Source: an uncultured Lachnospiraceae bacterium (GTDB lineage Bacteria; Bacillota; Clostridia; Lachnospirales; Lachnospiraceae). Taken from it: a stretch of 44,978 nt of DNA. The number at the start of each line of letters is the position of its first letter. Within the stretch, counting starts at the first letter, position 1. The notes under the pieces are model-generated. The model made no database searches. It was not told the DNA's origin and saw only the letters and a program-made list of their open reading frames with translations. Of the stretch, positions 33,950-42,873 are shown piece by piece. The translations under genes were made by a program, and so were the position numbers. The DNA is taken from positions 1-44,978 of the forward strand of contig CACZFF010000020.1 in assembly GCA_902780385.1 (NCBI GenBank), in the 5' to 3' direction.

Positions 33950-36900
33950 ATGCACAGAAAGGTGACTAAATTTCTTTCCCTGTTTCTTTCTGCAGCCATG
34001 ATGGCAGGCTCTTTATCCGTACCTGCTGTGGCAGCGGAGCCGGCGGTCTATCAGGAGTCGGCAGCGGAGGAAACAGAAGCACTCCCTGAAGAGACGGAAG
34101 CAGAGGAGAGCGGCGCGGAGGAAACAGAAGCGCTCCCTGAAGAGACGGAAGCAGAGGAGAACGGCGCGGAGGAATTCGACGCAGAAGAGTCTGTGACAGA
34201 AGAGACCGGATCGGAAGAGGATGCGGAACAGGGAGAAGACCAGGATACAGAGGATACTGTCGTGGAATCGGAAGATGCTGAGGATGTGCAGGAAGAGACT
34301 GCTGACCCGGAAGCTGCAGATGGGACAGAGGAATCTGCTGAGGAAGAACCTGCAGCTGAAGCAGAACCTGCAGAGGCAGAGGATACTGCTCTGGAATCAG
34401 CGGATACCGCACAGGAGACTACAGCGACAGAAGCTGTTATGGATGCGGAGGAAGCCACCGGTTCAAACTCTGATCTTACCGGCCAGGGCTATGTCCTGAT
34501 GAACATCCCTTATGCGGATTTCTTTGCAGCAGAGGGAATTGACGGCGTGGACATCGTCTCCACGGCGACGGTCAAGACCTATAACCAGAACATGGCAGGC
34601 GGTTCCTACCATGCGGGCTATGAAGCAGCGGATCCGATCAGCGGCGCAGAGATCCTGGGCGTGATCTATCCGGTCTATGTCGAAGACCTGAGTGTCCTGC
34701 AGGGTATGACACAGGTCACGGATGCGGATACAGCGACCATTACCGTGGCGGCCGGCAAGAGCTCGACGACCACAAAGGAAGTTTCCGGTAAGGATCTCCT
34801 GTTTGCGTCCGGCAGCTATGCTTTCTACATTCTGGGCCAGGAACCGGCCAATTACAAGACCCTGTCCGGCAGCGCCGGAAGCTACAGCTTCTCGGCTGTA
34901 AAGAACGGCGCACAGGCGGCGCAGATCGCCAGTGCGAATCTCACCTATGGCGGCCATTACACAGACCTGACCCTGAATGTGGAAGCGGACGAGGTCGATG
35001 ACGATGCGGTCGTGACAGGTGTTGTCCTGACGGCAGACGGCAGCGATTATGTGCTGCGCCATGTGGAGAATATCTGGCGCAAGACATCCCTGGGCTGGAA
35101 CTGGACCGATCTTGACGGCGCAGGCCTGTCCGGCAAGACCATCACGGGAATCACCTACTACCTGCAGGACGGCGGTGTCTACGAATATGCTGCAGACGTC
35201 ACTGTGAAAAAACAGCTCAGCGATGTCGAAGCGGCTTTTACAGATGCCAATGCGATCACAGTGAAGGGACTTCCCGAGGATATTCAGAACCCTAAGGCAA
35301 CGGTCTCCAGCGTGGTCGGCCGCGGCGAGACAGCCGTTGTGATCGCCGATGGTGCGGACCTTGTGGATGGTGTCGTGACCACGGCCGATGCGGCAGTCAG
35401 CGGCACGAAATACAATGTCAAGGTCGTCAGCGACAATTATGCCGACGTGACGATGCAGGCGGCGTTTGAGGAACTGCAGCTGACCAGCATCGCCGGTCTC
35501 AACTATTTCTATACAGATACGACGGGTGATCTGGACAATACCCTGTACCGGGCGACCGTATCCGGCAGGGGCGGCAGTACGATTTACGACTTTGCAAAGA
35601 CTGACCTTACTCCGGTCGGGGAGACCGGCTATGCCTATGCGACCGCTCCCAATGTGACTCCTCTGAGCGGAACCCTCTACGGCTATGGAGAAGGCACTGC
35701 CACAAACTACAAGGAAGTATACGGTAATCTCGGAGTCAGCACTGACGTGGACAGCGCCTATGACGCGGTTACCAGTGCAACAAGCTTCAGCGGTCATCAC
35801 GCAAAGGATATTCCGTCTCTTGTTGCTTTCGGAACTGTTGACGGAGAGAAGGCGATCACAGGCCTTACTCTGGGCCGCGCGTCCTCAACTGTCGATGCCG
35901 TGACCTATGTTGAGGCGTCCATCCTGAATGCGGCAGGCCAAAGCCTGACCGATGACCAGACAGCAGCTCTTGCTGTAACACTGAAGGCAAACCCCATGAC
36001 AGCTCCGTCTGACGCAGAGGTCAACGTAGCTCTGAGCAGTGCGTCCTTTGCATCCTCCAGATATGGAAATGCTGAGTTTGCCATTGTTCCGGACGATTCT
36101 GTCTCCGGTTATGTCTGGAGCGAATACTGGAACAGCATTTACGGAGCAACCATCAGCAACGGCGAGACGACTGTCGGCGCGGTCCATTGGATCGACCTGT
36201 ACGGTGAAGCGGCGACATCCGGCTCTCACTACAACAAGGTGGAAATTGCGCTTAACAACGGTTCAAGTAAAGGATCCAACCAGGCAGATGTCAGCCGTTA
36301 TGCAGCATTCTACGATACAAACACCGGAAACATTAAAGCAGGGACCTACACCATAAATGTTTATGCGGAAGGATATTCCACACTGACAGCAGAGGTTGAG
36401 GTCAAGGCGGAAGAGATGACCTCCGTGTCCATCGGCGGAGTGAATTATTACTATGCCGATACAACTGATGATGACGCTATGACCGTCTACCAGGCAACAG
36501 TGAGATCCCGTGCGGGAAGCACCACCTATAACTACATGAAGTCCGACCTGACCCAGGTCACAGACACAGATTTGTCCTATATCGCAGCTCCCAGCGCCAC
36601 AGCTCTGACAGGTACGCTGTACGGATACGAGGCGGGAAGCGGAAAAGCTACAAACTACAAGGAAGTCTACGGAGATCTGGGCGCCAGCACAGATGTGGAC
36701 AGCGCCTATGACGCCGTGACGAGCGCGACCGGATTTACAGGTCATCACGCCAAGGATATTCCGTCTCTGGTGACCTTTGGAACGGATGCATCGGGAGAGA
36801 AGGTGATCACAGGCCTGACTCTGGGACGCACCACGACAACCGTTGACGCTCTGACTTATGTTGAGGCAGGTGTCAAGCAGGCGGCAGGCAAGGAACTGAC

Positions 36901-38431
36901 CAAAGAACAGGCTGAAGCGATTGCAGTTACACTTACAGCTTCTCCCATGACGGCTCCTTCCGACAAGGAAATCAACGTGTCGCTGGCCAGCGCTTCCCTG
37001 GCATCCTCCAGATACGGCAAGGCGGAATTTGCCATTGTACCGGATGACAGTGTTTCCGGTTATGTCTGGAGCAGCTATTGGAACAGCATTTACGGAGCAA
37101 CCATCAGCAACGGCGAGACGACTGTCGGTGCGGTACACTGGATCGATTTGTACGGCGAAGCGGCGACCTCCGGCCCTCACTACAACAAGGTGGAAATTGC
37201 CCTCAACAACGGCACCAGCACCGGCTCCAACGAAGCGGAAGTCAGCCGTTATGCCGCATTTTTCGACGGAGATTACATCAAGTCCGGAACCTATACCATA
37301 ACGATCTATGCGGAGGGCTATTCCCCTCTGACTGCTCAGGTTGCGGTTGATGTTAAGATCACTGACAAGACAGCGGTTTATAACGGATCTGAAGTCACAG
37401 CAGATGAAGCGGTTCTGACCGGTATCGATGGCGATGTTACCTATACCTATTACTCGGATGAGGCCTGCACCACAGCTCTCGAGTCTGCACCTGTAAACAG
37501 CGGAACCTATTATGTGAAGGCTGTTGCCGCAAACCTCGTCACATCCAATCCGGCGAAGCTGACGATCAAGAAGGCAGCACAGTCCTTTACAGCAAAAGCT
37601 TCTGCCGCATCCGTAGAAGTCGGCAAGACCGTAAAAGTGACTGCATCCGGAGCGAAGGAGACAAATAAATATACCTTCACTTCCTCCAATACCAAGGTTG
37701 CCGCAGTCAATGCATCAGGTGTAGTCACCGGCAAGGCAGCAGGTACTGCCACGATCACCGTTAAGACTGCCGCCACAGCAAACTACGAAGCAGGGTCCAG
37801 GACAGTCAAGATCACTGTCAATAAAACCCTGAAAAAACCCGGCAACTGCCACTTTACCAAGTGGAACAATTCCAAATATTCCAGCTGCCGGATCAGCTGG
37901 AACAAGGTCGACGGAGCAGAAGGTTACCAGACGCTTCTCTCCTGGACGGATGGCAGCCACTCCAGCCAGACCGTCGTGAAGTCCAATGTCCTGTACAGAG
38001 ACTGCACGGTTGCTGTCAATCATGTCAGCCAGATGAAAGTCAGGGCATTCCACACGGTGAACGGCAAGCGGGTCTACGGCCCCTGGTCAAACGTGGAATA
38101 CATCACTCCTTCGCCGACTAAGCTTACGACCAAAAATACCAGCTCCGGATCCAACCTGAAGATGAACATCAGCTGGAACATTATCTACGGCTGCAACGGA
38201 TACAATGTTTTCATCACAACAAATCCGAACGGCACCTGGTATTGGAACCAGTCGACCTCCGTCAAAGCAGACGCCACCAGTGCGGTGATCACCAAGTACA
38301 GAGGATCCAAGCTCAAAAAGAACACAAAATATTACGTCCGCATTGTGACAAGACGCAAACGCAACGGCGTCTTCTGCACTGTGCCCATGCCTGCAGCAAA
38401 CACATATATCGGTTCCTTTACCATCAAGTAA
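33950..38431 (+). CDS. Very large secreted repeat protein with Tp47-like domains
   Basis: A 1493-residue exported protein; ATG 33950 follows AAAGGAGGAG. A signal peptide (residues 1-29, ending AVAA) is followed by a highly acidic Glu/Ala-rich stretch (30-175). Next come one Tp47-like segment (GYVLMNIPYADFFAAEG near 178) and an intervening beta-rich domain. Two long repeats of about 316 residues (about 505-820 and 821-1135) are nearly identical in places. The C-terminus has an MBG/Big-2-like domain (about 1200-1285) and two FN3-like domains. Three D-x-V-[ST]-x-A-T motifs, at Thr207, Thr611 and Thr927, resemble the covalent-FMN attachment sequence. No LPXTG or membrane anchor is seen. It lies beside FMN-binding electron-transfer genes. 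Surface adhesion or electron-transfer roles are both possible. Confidence 0.85.
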   Translation: MHRKVTKFLSLFLSAAMMAGSLSVPAVAAEPAVYQESAAEETEALPEETEAEESGAEETEALPEETEAEENGAEEFDAEESVTEETGSEEDAEQGEDQDTEDTVVESEDAEDVQEETADPEAADGTEESAEEEPAAEAEPAEAEDTALESADTAQETTATEAVMDAEEATGSNSDLTGQGYVLMNIPYADFFAAEGIDGVDIVSTATVKTYNQNMAGGSYHAGYEAADPISGAEILGVIYPVYVEDLSVLQGMTQVTDADTATITVAAGKSSTTTKEVSGKDLLFASGSYAFYILGQEPANYKTLSGSAGSYSFSAVKNGAQAAQIASANLTYGGHYTDLTLNVEADEVDDDAVVTGVVLTADGSDYVLRHVENIWRKTSLGWNWTDLDGAGLSGKTITGITYYLQDGGVYEYAADVTVKKQLSDVEAAFTDANAITVKGLPEDIQNPKATVSSVVGRGETAVVIADGADLVDGVVTTADAAVSGTKYNVKVVSDNYADVTMQAAFEELQLTSIAGLNYFYTDTTGDLDNTLYRATVSGRGGSTIYDFAKTDLTPVGETGYAYATAPNVTPLSGTLYGYGEGTATNYKEVYGNLGVSTDVDSAYDAVTSATSFSGHHAKDIPSLVAFGTVDGEKAITGLTLGRASSTVDAVTYVEASILNAAGQSLTDDQTAALAVTLKANPMTAPSDAEVNVALSSASFASSRYGNAEFAIVPDDSVSGYVWSEYWNSIYGATISNGETTVGAVHWIDLYGEAATSGSHYNKVEIALNNGSSKGSNQADVSRYAAFYDTNTGNIKAGTYTINVYAEGYSTLTAEVEVKAEEMTSVSIGGVNYYYADTTDDDAMTVYQATVRSRAGSTTYNYMKSDLTQVTDTDLSYIAAPSATALTGTLYGYEAGSGKATNYKEVYGDLGASTDVDSAYDAVTSATGFTGHHAKDIPSLVTFGTDASGEKVITGLTLGRTTTTVDALTYVEAGVKQAAGKELTKEQAEAIAVTLTASPMTAPSDKEINVSLASASLASSRYGKAEFAIVPDDSVSGYVWSSYWNSIYGATISNGETTVGAVHWIDLYGEAATSGPHYNKVEIALNNGTSTGSNEAEVSRYAAFFDGDYIKSGTYTITIYAEGYSPLTAQVAVDVKITDKTAVYNGSEVTADEAVLTGIDGDVTYTYYSDEACTTALESAPVNSGTYYVKAVAANLVTSNPAKLTIKKAAQSFTAKASAASVEVGKTVKVTASGAKETNKYTFTSSNTKVAAVNASGVVTGKAAGTATITVKTAATANYEAGSRTVKITVNKTLKKPGNCHFTKWNNSKYSSCRISWNKVDGAEGYQTLLSWTDGSHSSQTVVKSNVLYRDCTVAVNHVSQMKVRAFHTVNGKRVYGPWSNVEYITPSPTKLTTKNTSSGSNLKMNISWNIIYGCNGYNVFITTNPNGTWYWNQSTSVKADATSAVITKYRGSKLKKNTKYYVRIVTRRKRNGVFCTVPMPAANTYIGSFTIK
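34064..34165 (+). repeat. 51-bp tandem duplication in the acidic region
   Basis: Two adjacent 51-bp units (34064-34114 and 34115-34165) differ at only a few bases and encode EETEALPEETEAEE-type 17-residue repeats. Confidence 0.85.
35480..37350 (+). repeat. Two 0.95-kb intragenic repeats
   Basis: Copies with a 948-951 bp period encode the duplicated Tp47-like unit. The stretch 36128-36177 is identical to 37079-37128 over 50 bp, while other parts are well diverged at both DNA and protein level. Confidence 0.85.
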
Positions 38432-38515
38432 AAACCATCAGAAGCATCAGGCAAAAAGGGAACTTCAGGAACAGGAAGCAGATTAAGCTGCTGAATATGT
38501 GACTGAACATGACAT

Positions 38516-38704
38516 GGTCACAACCTGGCCGGGTTGTGACCAGTAACGAAAAGTGCGCAGGACCTGCCTGTCCGCAGGTCCTGCGCACATATGATGAAAA
38601 CAATTGATGTCAAATGTTCGCGTATCCGGATGTGGCTGCACGTCCGGATACGCGGATATTTGAAAAACCCGGGAGGAGACACAGAACCGTCTCCTGTCTC
38701 CTCC
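38516..38704. repeat. String of four hairpins including a GACGGTTC palindrome
   Basis: GGTCACAACC (38516-38525) pairs with 38532-38541. GTGCGCAGGACCTGC (38553-38567) forms a perfect 15-bp stem with 38574-38588. CGCGTATCCGGA (38619-38630) pairs with TCCGGATACGCG (38643-38654) and extends to about 24 pairs. GGAGGAGACA/TGTCTCCTCC (38672-38704) has loop CAGAACCGTCTCC. A perfect TATAAT (38711-38716) follows directly and is the likely -10 of the FMN operon; no -35 is visible because the palindrome occupies that place. Confidence 0.85.
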
Positions 38705-38739
38705 CCGCGATATAATCGGAAAGAGGTAAGAAAGAAGAA

Positions 38740-41262
38740 ATGAAATCAGATCGATTCCGCGCTTTATTAAAACAATTGTCAGTTCTGACCAATTTCTGGC
38801 CGGCTGTATTGGTCGTCCTTGCGGTCGGGTTCGCTTTACCCCGGACCATTCCTGTGTTGAAAACACTTCCGGAACGGCTCATTCTGACGGAGGTAAATGC
38901 TGCAGAGGAAAAGCCTGCTCTGCCCGATCCGGAGGAGGAGACAGAGGAGAAGCTCGAGGATTCCGGTAATACCTATGAAGACGGTGTCTACACCGGATCC
39001 TCCAGCGGTTACGGGGGCAAAGTAACTGTGCAGGTGACCGTGATAGAGCACAAGATCACGGATGTATCCGTTTTGAGCGCTCCCGGGGAGACGGCAGAGT
39101 TTCTGGCAAAGGCAAAAGGAGTGATCAGCAGAGTCCTTCAGGCACAGACCTGGGAGGTGGATGTGGTATCCGGTGCCACCTACAGTTCCAGAGGAATTCT
39201 CGGCGCGATCCGGAATGCCCTCACAGGAGAAACGGTGGAAAATGAAGCGCCCCCTGAGAAAGAGGGCCCTGTTGCGCCCATTAAGAAGGTACCGTTTGAC
39301 GACAATGTCAAATGGAAAGACGGCGTGTATATAGGGAGCGCGCAGGGATACGGCGGGACCATCAAGGTGGAGGTGACGATCAGACAGGCTAAGATCGCAG
39401 CTATCCGGGTCCTTGATCATAGTCATGAAAGTGATTCCTATTTTAACAAGGCCAAAAAAGTCATCAGCAGGATCCTCAAAGCAGGAACCCCGAATGTGGA
39501 TACAATTTCCGGAGCAACCTACAGCTCGAACGGGATCATCAATGCTGTCAAAAATGCGCTGAAAAAGGCGGCAGGAGACTCTTCCGCGGATACGGGAAAT
39601 CCTGCGCAGAATCCTCCCAAAAACCCCGCACAGGATGACGGCACGGACCAGGAAGATCCCAATCTTGAAAACGGCCTGAAGGACGGAACTTATACGACGG
39701 ATGTCGTCTGCACGGACAACAATATTTTTGAATATACGATCCGGCTGACAATGCTTGTAAAAAACGGCAGGATCACTTCCCTGAAAGCCGTCCGGATCAA
39801 GGACCAGTCCGACAATCCCGATATGAACGCGACCTATCTGGGCTATGCGGTATCAGGACGTAAGGACGGTGGAAAAACCATGCCGGGAGTCATTGCGCAG
39901 ATTCTGAAGCTGCAGACGACAAAGGATGTGGACATTGTCAGCGGAGCCACCTATTCGTCAAAGGCTATTCTGCGGGGTGTCAAAACCATGCTGCGGCAGG
40001 CGGCCAAAAATCCGTCTGATAAAGAAGATGACGAAAACGATGAAGAGGGCGGAACGGAAAACGGTGATGATCCCGGAAAGACGGATCCGACTCCCCATGA
40101 AGAAGATGAAAATGGCGGAAACGAAGAAGAGGAAGAGGAGCCGGCAGCCGGTTATGGAGACGGAACCTACGTGGCCGAAGCGGACTGTATCGACCAGTCT
40201 GAAGATCCCTTGTTCGAATACACCGTAAAGACGACGATCGTCATTGAGAACGGAAAGATTGTTTCGATCGACGTGGAACGGATCAATGATAATTCGGAAG
40301 ATCCGGACAACAATACCATTTATCTCAACTATGCCGTAAACGGAAGGACACGGAAAGGAGTCGAATACAAGAGCATTATTTCCCAGATCCTTGATAAACA
40401 GGGCGCAGGGGACATAGACGTTGTTTCGGGTGCCACTTATTCTTCCAATGCAATCATAGAAAGCGTTACAAAGGCGCTCGCGGAAGCTGCGGAAGCCTAC
40501 AACCCTCCTGAAGAGGACGGCGGAGAAGGCAGCGGCACGGGAAATACCGGCTCCGAAGAAGGAGGAGAAGGAAGCAGCACAGGCAGCACCGGCTCCGAAG
40601 ACGGCGGAGAAGGCAGCAGTACTGGTAATACCGGCTCTGAAGACGGCGGAGAAGGCAGCAGTACTGGTAATACCGGCTCTGAAGAAGGAGGAGAAGGAAG
40701 CAGCACAGGCAGCAGCGGCTCCGAAGACGGCGGAGAAGGCAGCAGTACTGGTAATACCGGCTCCGAAGAAGGAGGAGAAGGAAGCAGCACAGGCAGCAGC
40801 GGCTCTGAAGAAAGCGGAGAGGGAAGCAGCACGGGCAGCAGCGGCTCTGAAGAAAGCAGCACGAGCAGCACCTCCGAAGAAGAAAAGAATACCAATAAGT
40901 ATCTCGATGGCACCTATTCGGCGACCGTAAAGTGTGAAGATTACGAGGATGACCCGCTTTTCACCTATAAGATTAAGGTGACGATCGTCATCAAAGACGG
41001 GAAGATCAAAGACGTCTCAGTCAAAAAGACAGATGATGATTCGGAGGACCCGGAGAGCAACGAACTCTACTTCGGCTATGCAGCCGATGGCAGGACCAAA
41101 AAGGGAAAGCATTATGACGGTATTCCCGATCAGATCATAGACCGTCAGTCTTCTTCCGGGCTGGATGCAATCAGCGGAGCGACATATTCCTCGAAGGCAA
41201 TGATCAAAGCGGCAGAAAAGGCTCTTTCCGATGCCGAAAATCCTGACGCGGACGGAAATTAA
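38740..41262 (+). CDS. Membrane-anchored surface protein with five FMN-binding domains
   Basis: An 840-residue protein. One N-terminal membrane helix (WPAVLVVLAVGFALP, near residues 19-33) is followed by five FMN_bind domains. Each ends in a covalent-flavin motif: VDVVSGATYSS (Thr147), VDTISGATYSS (Thr260), VDIVSGATYSS (Thr404), IDVVSGATYSS (Thr566) and LDAISGATYSS (Thr815). Domains 1-2 are short (about 80 residues) and domains 3-5 longer (about 110) with an extra acidic loop. Charged Pro/Glu linkers separate them; the fourth-to-fifth linker is eight 14-residue Gly/Ser/Glu repeats (594-705). In this family ApbE attaches FMN to the Thr and the domains shuttle electrons outside the cell. It is first in an operon with the next two genes. 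No apbE is in the window. Confidence 0.92.
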   Translation: MKSDRFRALLKQLSVLTNFWPAVLVVLAVGFALPRTIPVLKTLPERLILTEVNAAEEKPALPDPEEETEEKLEDSGNTYEDGVYTGSSSGYGGKVTVQVTVIEHKITDVSVLSAPGETAEFLAKAKGVISRVLQAQTWEVDVVSGATYSSRGILGAIRNALTGETVENEAPPEKEGPVAPIKKVPFDDNVKWKDGVYIGSAQGYGGTIKVEVTIRQAKIAAIRVLDHSHESDSYFNKAKKVISRILKAGTPNVDTISGATYSSNGIINAVKNALKKAAGDSSADTGNPAQNPPKNPAQDDGTDQEDPNLENGLKDGTYTTDVVCTDNNIFEYTIRLTMLVKNGRITSLKAVRIKDQSDNPDMNATYLGYAVSGRKDGGKTMPGVIAQILKLQTTKDVDIVSGATYSSKAILRGVKTMLRQAAKNPSDKEDDENDEEGGTENGDDPGKTDPTPHEEDENGGNEEEEEEPAAGYGDGTYVAEADCIDQSEDPLFEYTVKTTIVIENGKIVSIDVERINDNSEDPDNNTIYLNYAVNGRTRKGVEYKSIISQILDKQGAGDIDVVSGATYSSNAIIESVTKALAEAAEAYNPPEEDGGEGSGTGNTGSEEGGEGSSTGSTGSEDGGEGSSTGNTGSEDGGEGSSTGNTGSEEGGEGSSTGSSGSEDGGEGSSTGNTGSEEGGEGSSTGSSGSEESGEGSSTGSSGSEESSTSSTSEEEKNTNKYLDGTYSATVKCEDYEDDPLFTYKIKVTIVIKDGKIKDVSVKKTDDDSEDPESNELYFGYAADGRTKKGKHYDGIPDQIIDRQSSSGLDAISGATYSSKAMIKAAEKALSDAENPDADGN
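40519..40854 (+). repeat. 42-bp coding tandem repeat, eight copies
   Basis: Eight 42-bp units encode variants of GGEGSSTGNTGSEE. Codon differences group the units, suggesting expansion of pairs of units. It forms a flexible, charged spacer in the multi-FMN protein. Confidence 0.9.
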
Positions 41263-41277
41263 TGGGGATAGATCAGG

Positions 41278-41733
41278 ATGAAATACAGGAATTTTATTAC
41301 GAAGGTGCTCTGCTTTTTACTCGTCTTTGCGGCTTTTGTCCCCTATCAGGCAAAAGCTGCCAGAAAGGCGGAGGAGGAAGCTGAAAACGCCGCGAAAATT
41401 GCAGAGGTGGAAGCAGCAAACCGGGAAGTGCGCAAACAGATGGCGGAAGCGGAAAACGCCTCCCCATATACGGACGGGGTCTATGAAGGCACTGCAGAGG
41501 GCTTCGGAGGGCCGGTCAGTGTGGAAGTGACAATCGACGGAGGGGATATTACGGAGATCCGCCTGCTGGATGTCTCCGGAGAAGACCCTGCATATCTCAT
41601 GCAGGTTGAATCGCTTCTGGACCAGATGCTGCAGACACAGGGAGTGGACGTAGATACGATCAGCGGAGCGACATTTACCTCGAAAGGACTGATCCATGCA
41701 GTGACGGAAGCTCTCCGGAAGGCAAGGAGGTAA
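41278..41733 (+). CDS. Single-domain FMN-binding exported protein
   Basis: A 151-residue protein. An N-terminal signal or anchor helix (FLLVFAAFVPYQAKA, residues 12-26) is followed by a Glu/Ala-rich helix (about 30-60) and one FMN_bind domain with VDTISGATFTS (Thr132). It is 15 bp after the five-domain gene and eight bp before the ferredoxin-like gene, so it probably sits between the membrane iron-sulfur protein and the long flavin protein. Confidence 0.9.
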   Translation: MKYRNFITKVLCFLLVFAAFVPYQAKAARKAEEEAENAAKIAEVEAANREVRKQMAEAENASPYTDGVYEGTAEGFGGPVSVEVTIDGGDITEIRLLDVSGEDPAYLMQVESLLDQMLQTQGVDVDTISGATFTSKGLIHAVTEALRKARR

Positions 41734-41740
41734 TCCTCAT

Positions 41741-42646
41741 ATGGTTCAGCAAAACGAACAAGTGAAGAAACCGGTTCCTGCATCTGTAAAAAGGAAGACC
41801 GCAAACCGGAACAAAGCTTTGATGAGAGCGGCTTTACAGGTCCTTTTTTTCGTGACCATGCCGGGCGCATTCGTCGCTGGTTTTAACGGGATAAAATATA
41901 TTTTCCGCACGATGGGAACAGGAAGTGTCCTGGAAATAAACAGCTTTGCCATGGTGCTGATCGGTCTGGGCGGATTCACGCTGCTGTTCGGCAGATTTTT
42001 CTGCGGATATGTATGTTCCTTCGGAGCGCTTGGAGATCTGGTTTACTGGCTGTCCGGCCTTTTCCAGAAGAAAGTCCTGAAAAAGAGAAAGCAGTTTTCG
42101 CTGCCTAAACAGGCACTTCCGGTCCTGCAAAAGCTGAAGTACCTGAATCTTGCCTTCATTGTCCTTATGACAGCAGCAGGTCGGATGGAATCCCTGCACG
42201 GAACCAGCCCCTGGGACGTCTTTTCAAGGTTCACCGCCCTGAAACTGCCGACCGCTGACTATCTCCCCGGAATCATCTGCCTGATCCTGATTCTGATCGG
42301 GATGGCGGTACAGAGCCGGTTTTTCTGCCAGTTCCTGTGCCCGCTGGGCGCTTTCTTTGCCGTACTGCCGATCCTGCCCTTCGCGATGCTGCACAGAGAC
42401 GCCCCCAACTGCCTGAAAGGATGCTCCGCATGCAAAAACACCTGTCCTGTCGGATTAAAGCTGGAAACGGACGGTTTTAGAAACGGAGAGTGCATATCCT
42501 GCGGAAAATGCGCCGGAGTATGTCCCAAAAACAATCTTCAATATCCCGCAGCAACATTATTTAAAAACGATATTATCTACGTCCTCTTTCGGGCAGCTGT
42601 TTTTTTCGGGCTCGGTGTATGGCTTGGCCTGTGCCGCTTTTTCTGA
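41741..42646 (+). CDS. NapH/NosR-like 4Fe-4S membrane protein
   Basis: A 301-residue protein with about five hydrophobic segments. Paired cysteine motifs flank helices (GRFFCGYVCSFGALGD near residue 85; RFFCQFLCPLGAFF near residue 190). Two [4Fe-4S] ferredoxin motifs follow: CLKGCSACKNTCPVG near 226-240 and CISCGKCAGVCP near 251-262. It resembles the electron-transfer membrane modules NapH/NosR/RnfH-like that feed electrons across the membrane to flavin proteins. AAGGAGG overlaps the end of the preceding gene, indicating translational coupling. The donor (ferredoxin or quinol) is not shown. Confidence 0.88.
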   Translation: MVQQNEQVKKPVPASVKRKTANRNKALMRAALQVLFFVTMPGAFVAGFNGIKYIFRTMGTGSVLEINSFAMVLIGLGGFTLLFGRFFCGYVCSFGALGDLVYWLSGLFQKKVLKKRKQFSLPKQALPVLQKLKYLNLAFIVLMTAAGRMESLHGTSPWDVFSRFTALKLPTADYLPGIICLILILIGMAVQSRFFCQFLCPLGAFFAVLPILPFAMLHRDAPNCLKGCSACKNTCPVGLKLETDGFRNGECISCGKCAGVCPKNNLQYPAATLFKNDIIYVLFRAAVFFGLGVWLGLCRFF

Positions 42647-42672
42647 ATGGGCAGTTCAAATCGTTCATTGTC

Positions 42673-42873
42673 CTACTTTTTATCCCGAAGTTTTCCGGTG
42701 ACACGACATCGTTCGATCATTTTTGCAATCTCCTTCCGCTTGTGACTTCCTGTTTTAATACGAAAGACAGATTTGACACCAAAAAAGATAATCAGGACAA
42801 GAGTAAGGATTGCAAAAACAGCAGCACATATGAAACAGGTTGATGCTACAGAATTATAGAATTCAATTGTCAT
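42673..42873 (-). CDS. Small membrane protein coupled to the Ser/Thr kinase gene
   Basis: A 66-residue protein with one membrane helix (FICAAVFAILTLVLIIFFGV, about residues 14-33) and a basic cytoplasmic tail (about 34-66). Its ATG overlaps the kinase stop codon by four bases (42870-42873), so it is co-translated with the kinase. I do not recognise a family. It is convergent with the iron-sulfur gene, 26 bp apart. Confidence 0.7.
   Translation of the reverse strand: MTIEFYNSVASTCFICAAVFAILTLVLIIFFGVKSVFRIKTGSHKRKEIAKMIERCRVTGKLRDKK

Noticed and set aside
40497-40913. A 138-codon minus-strand Pro/Leu/Ser repeat frame
   Set aside because: It is the antisense of the Gly/Ser/Glu coding repeat and has no independent support.
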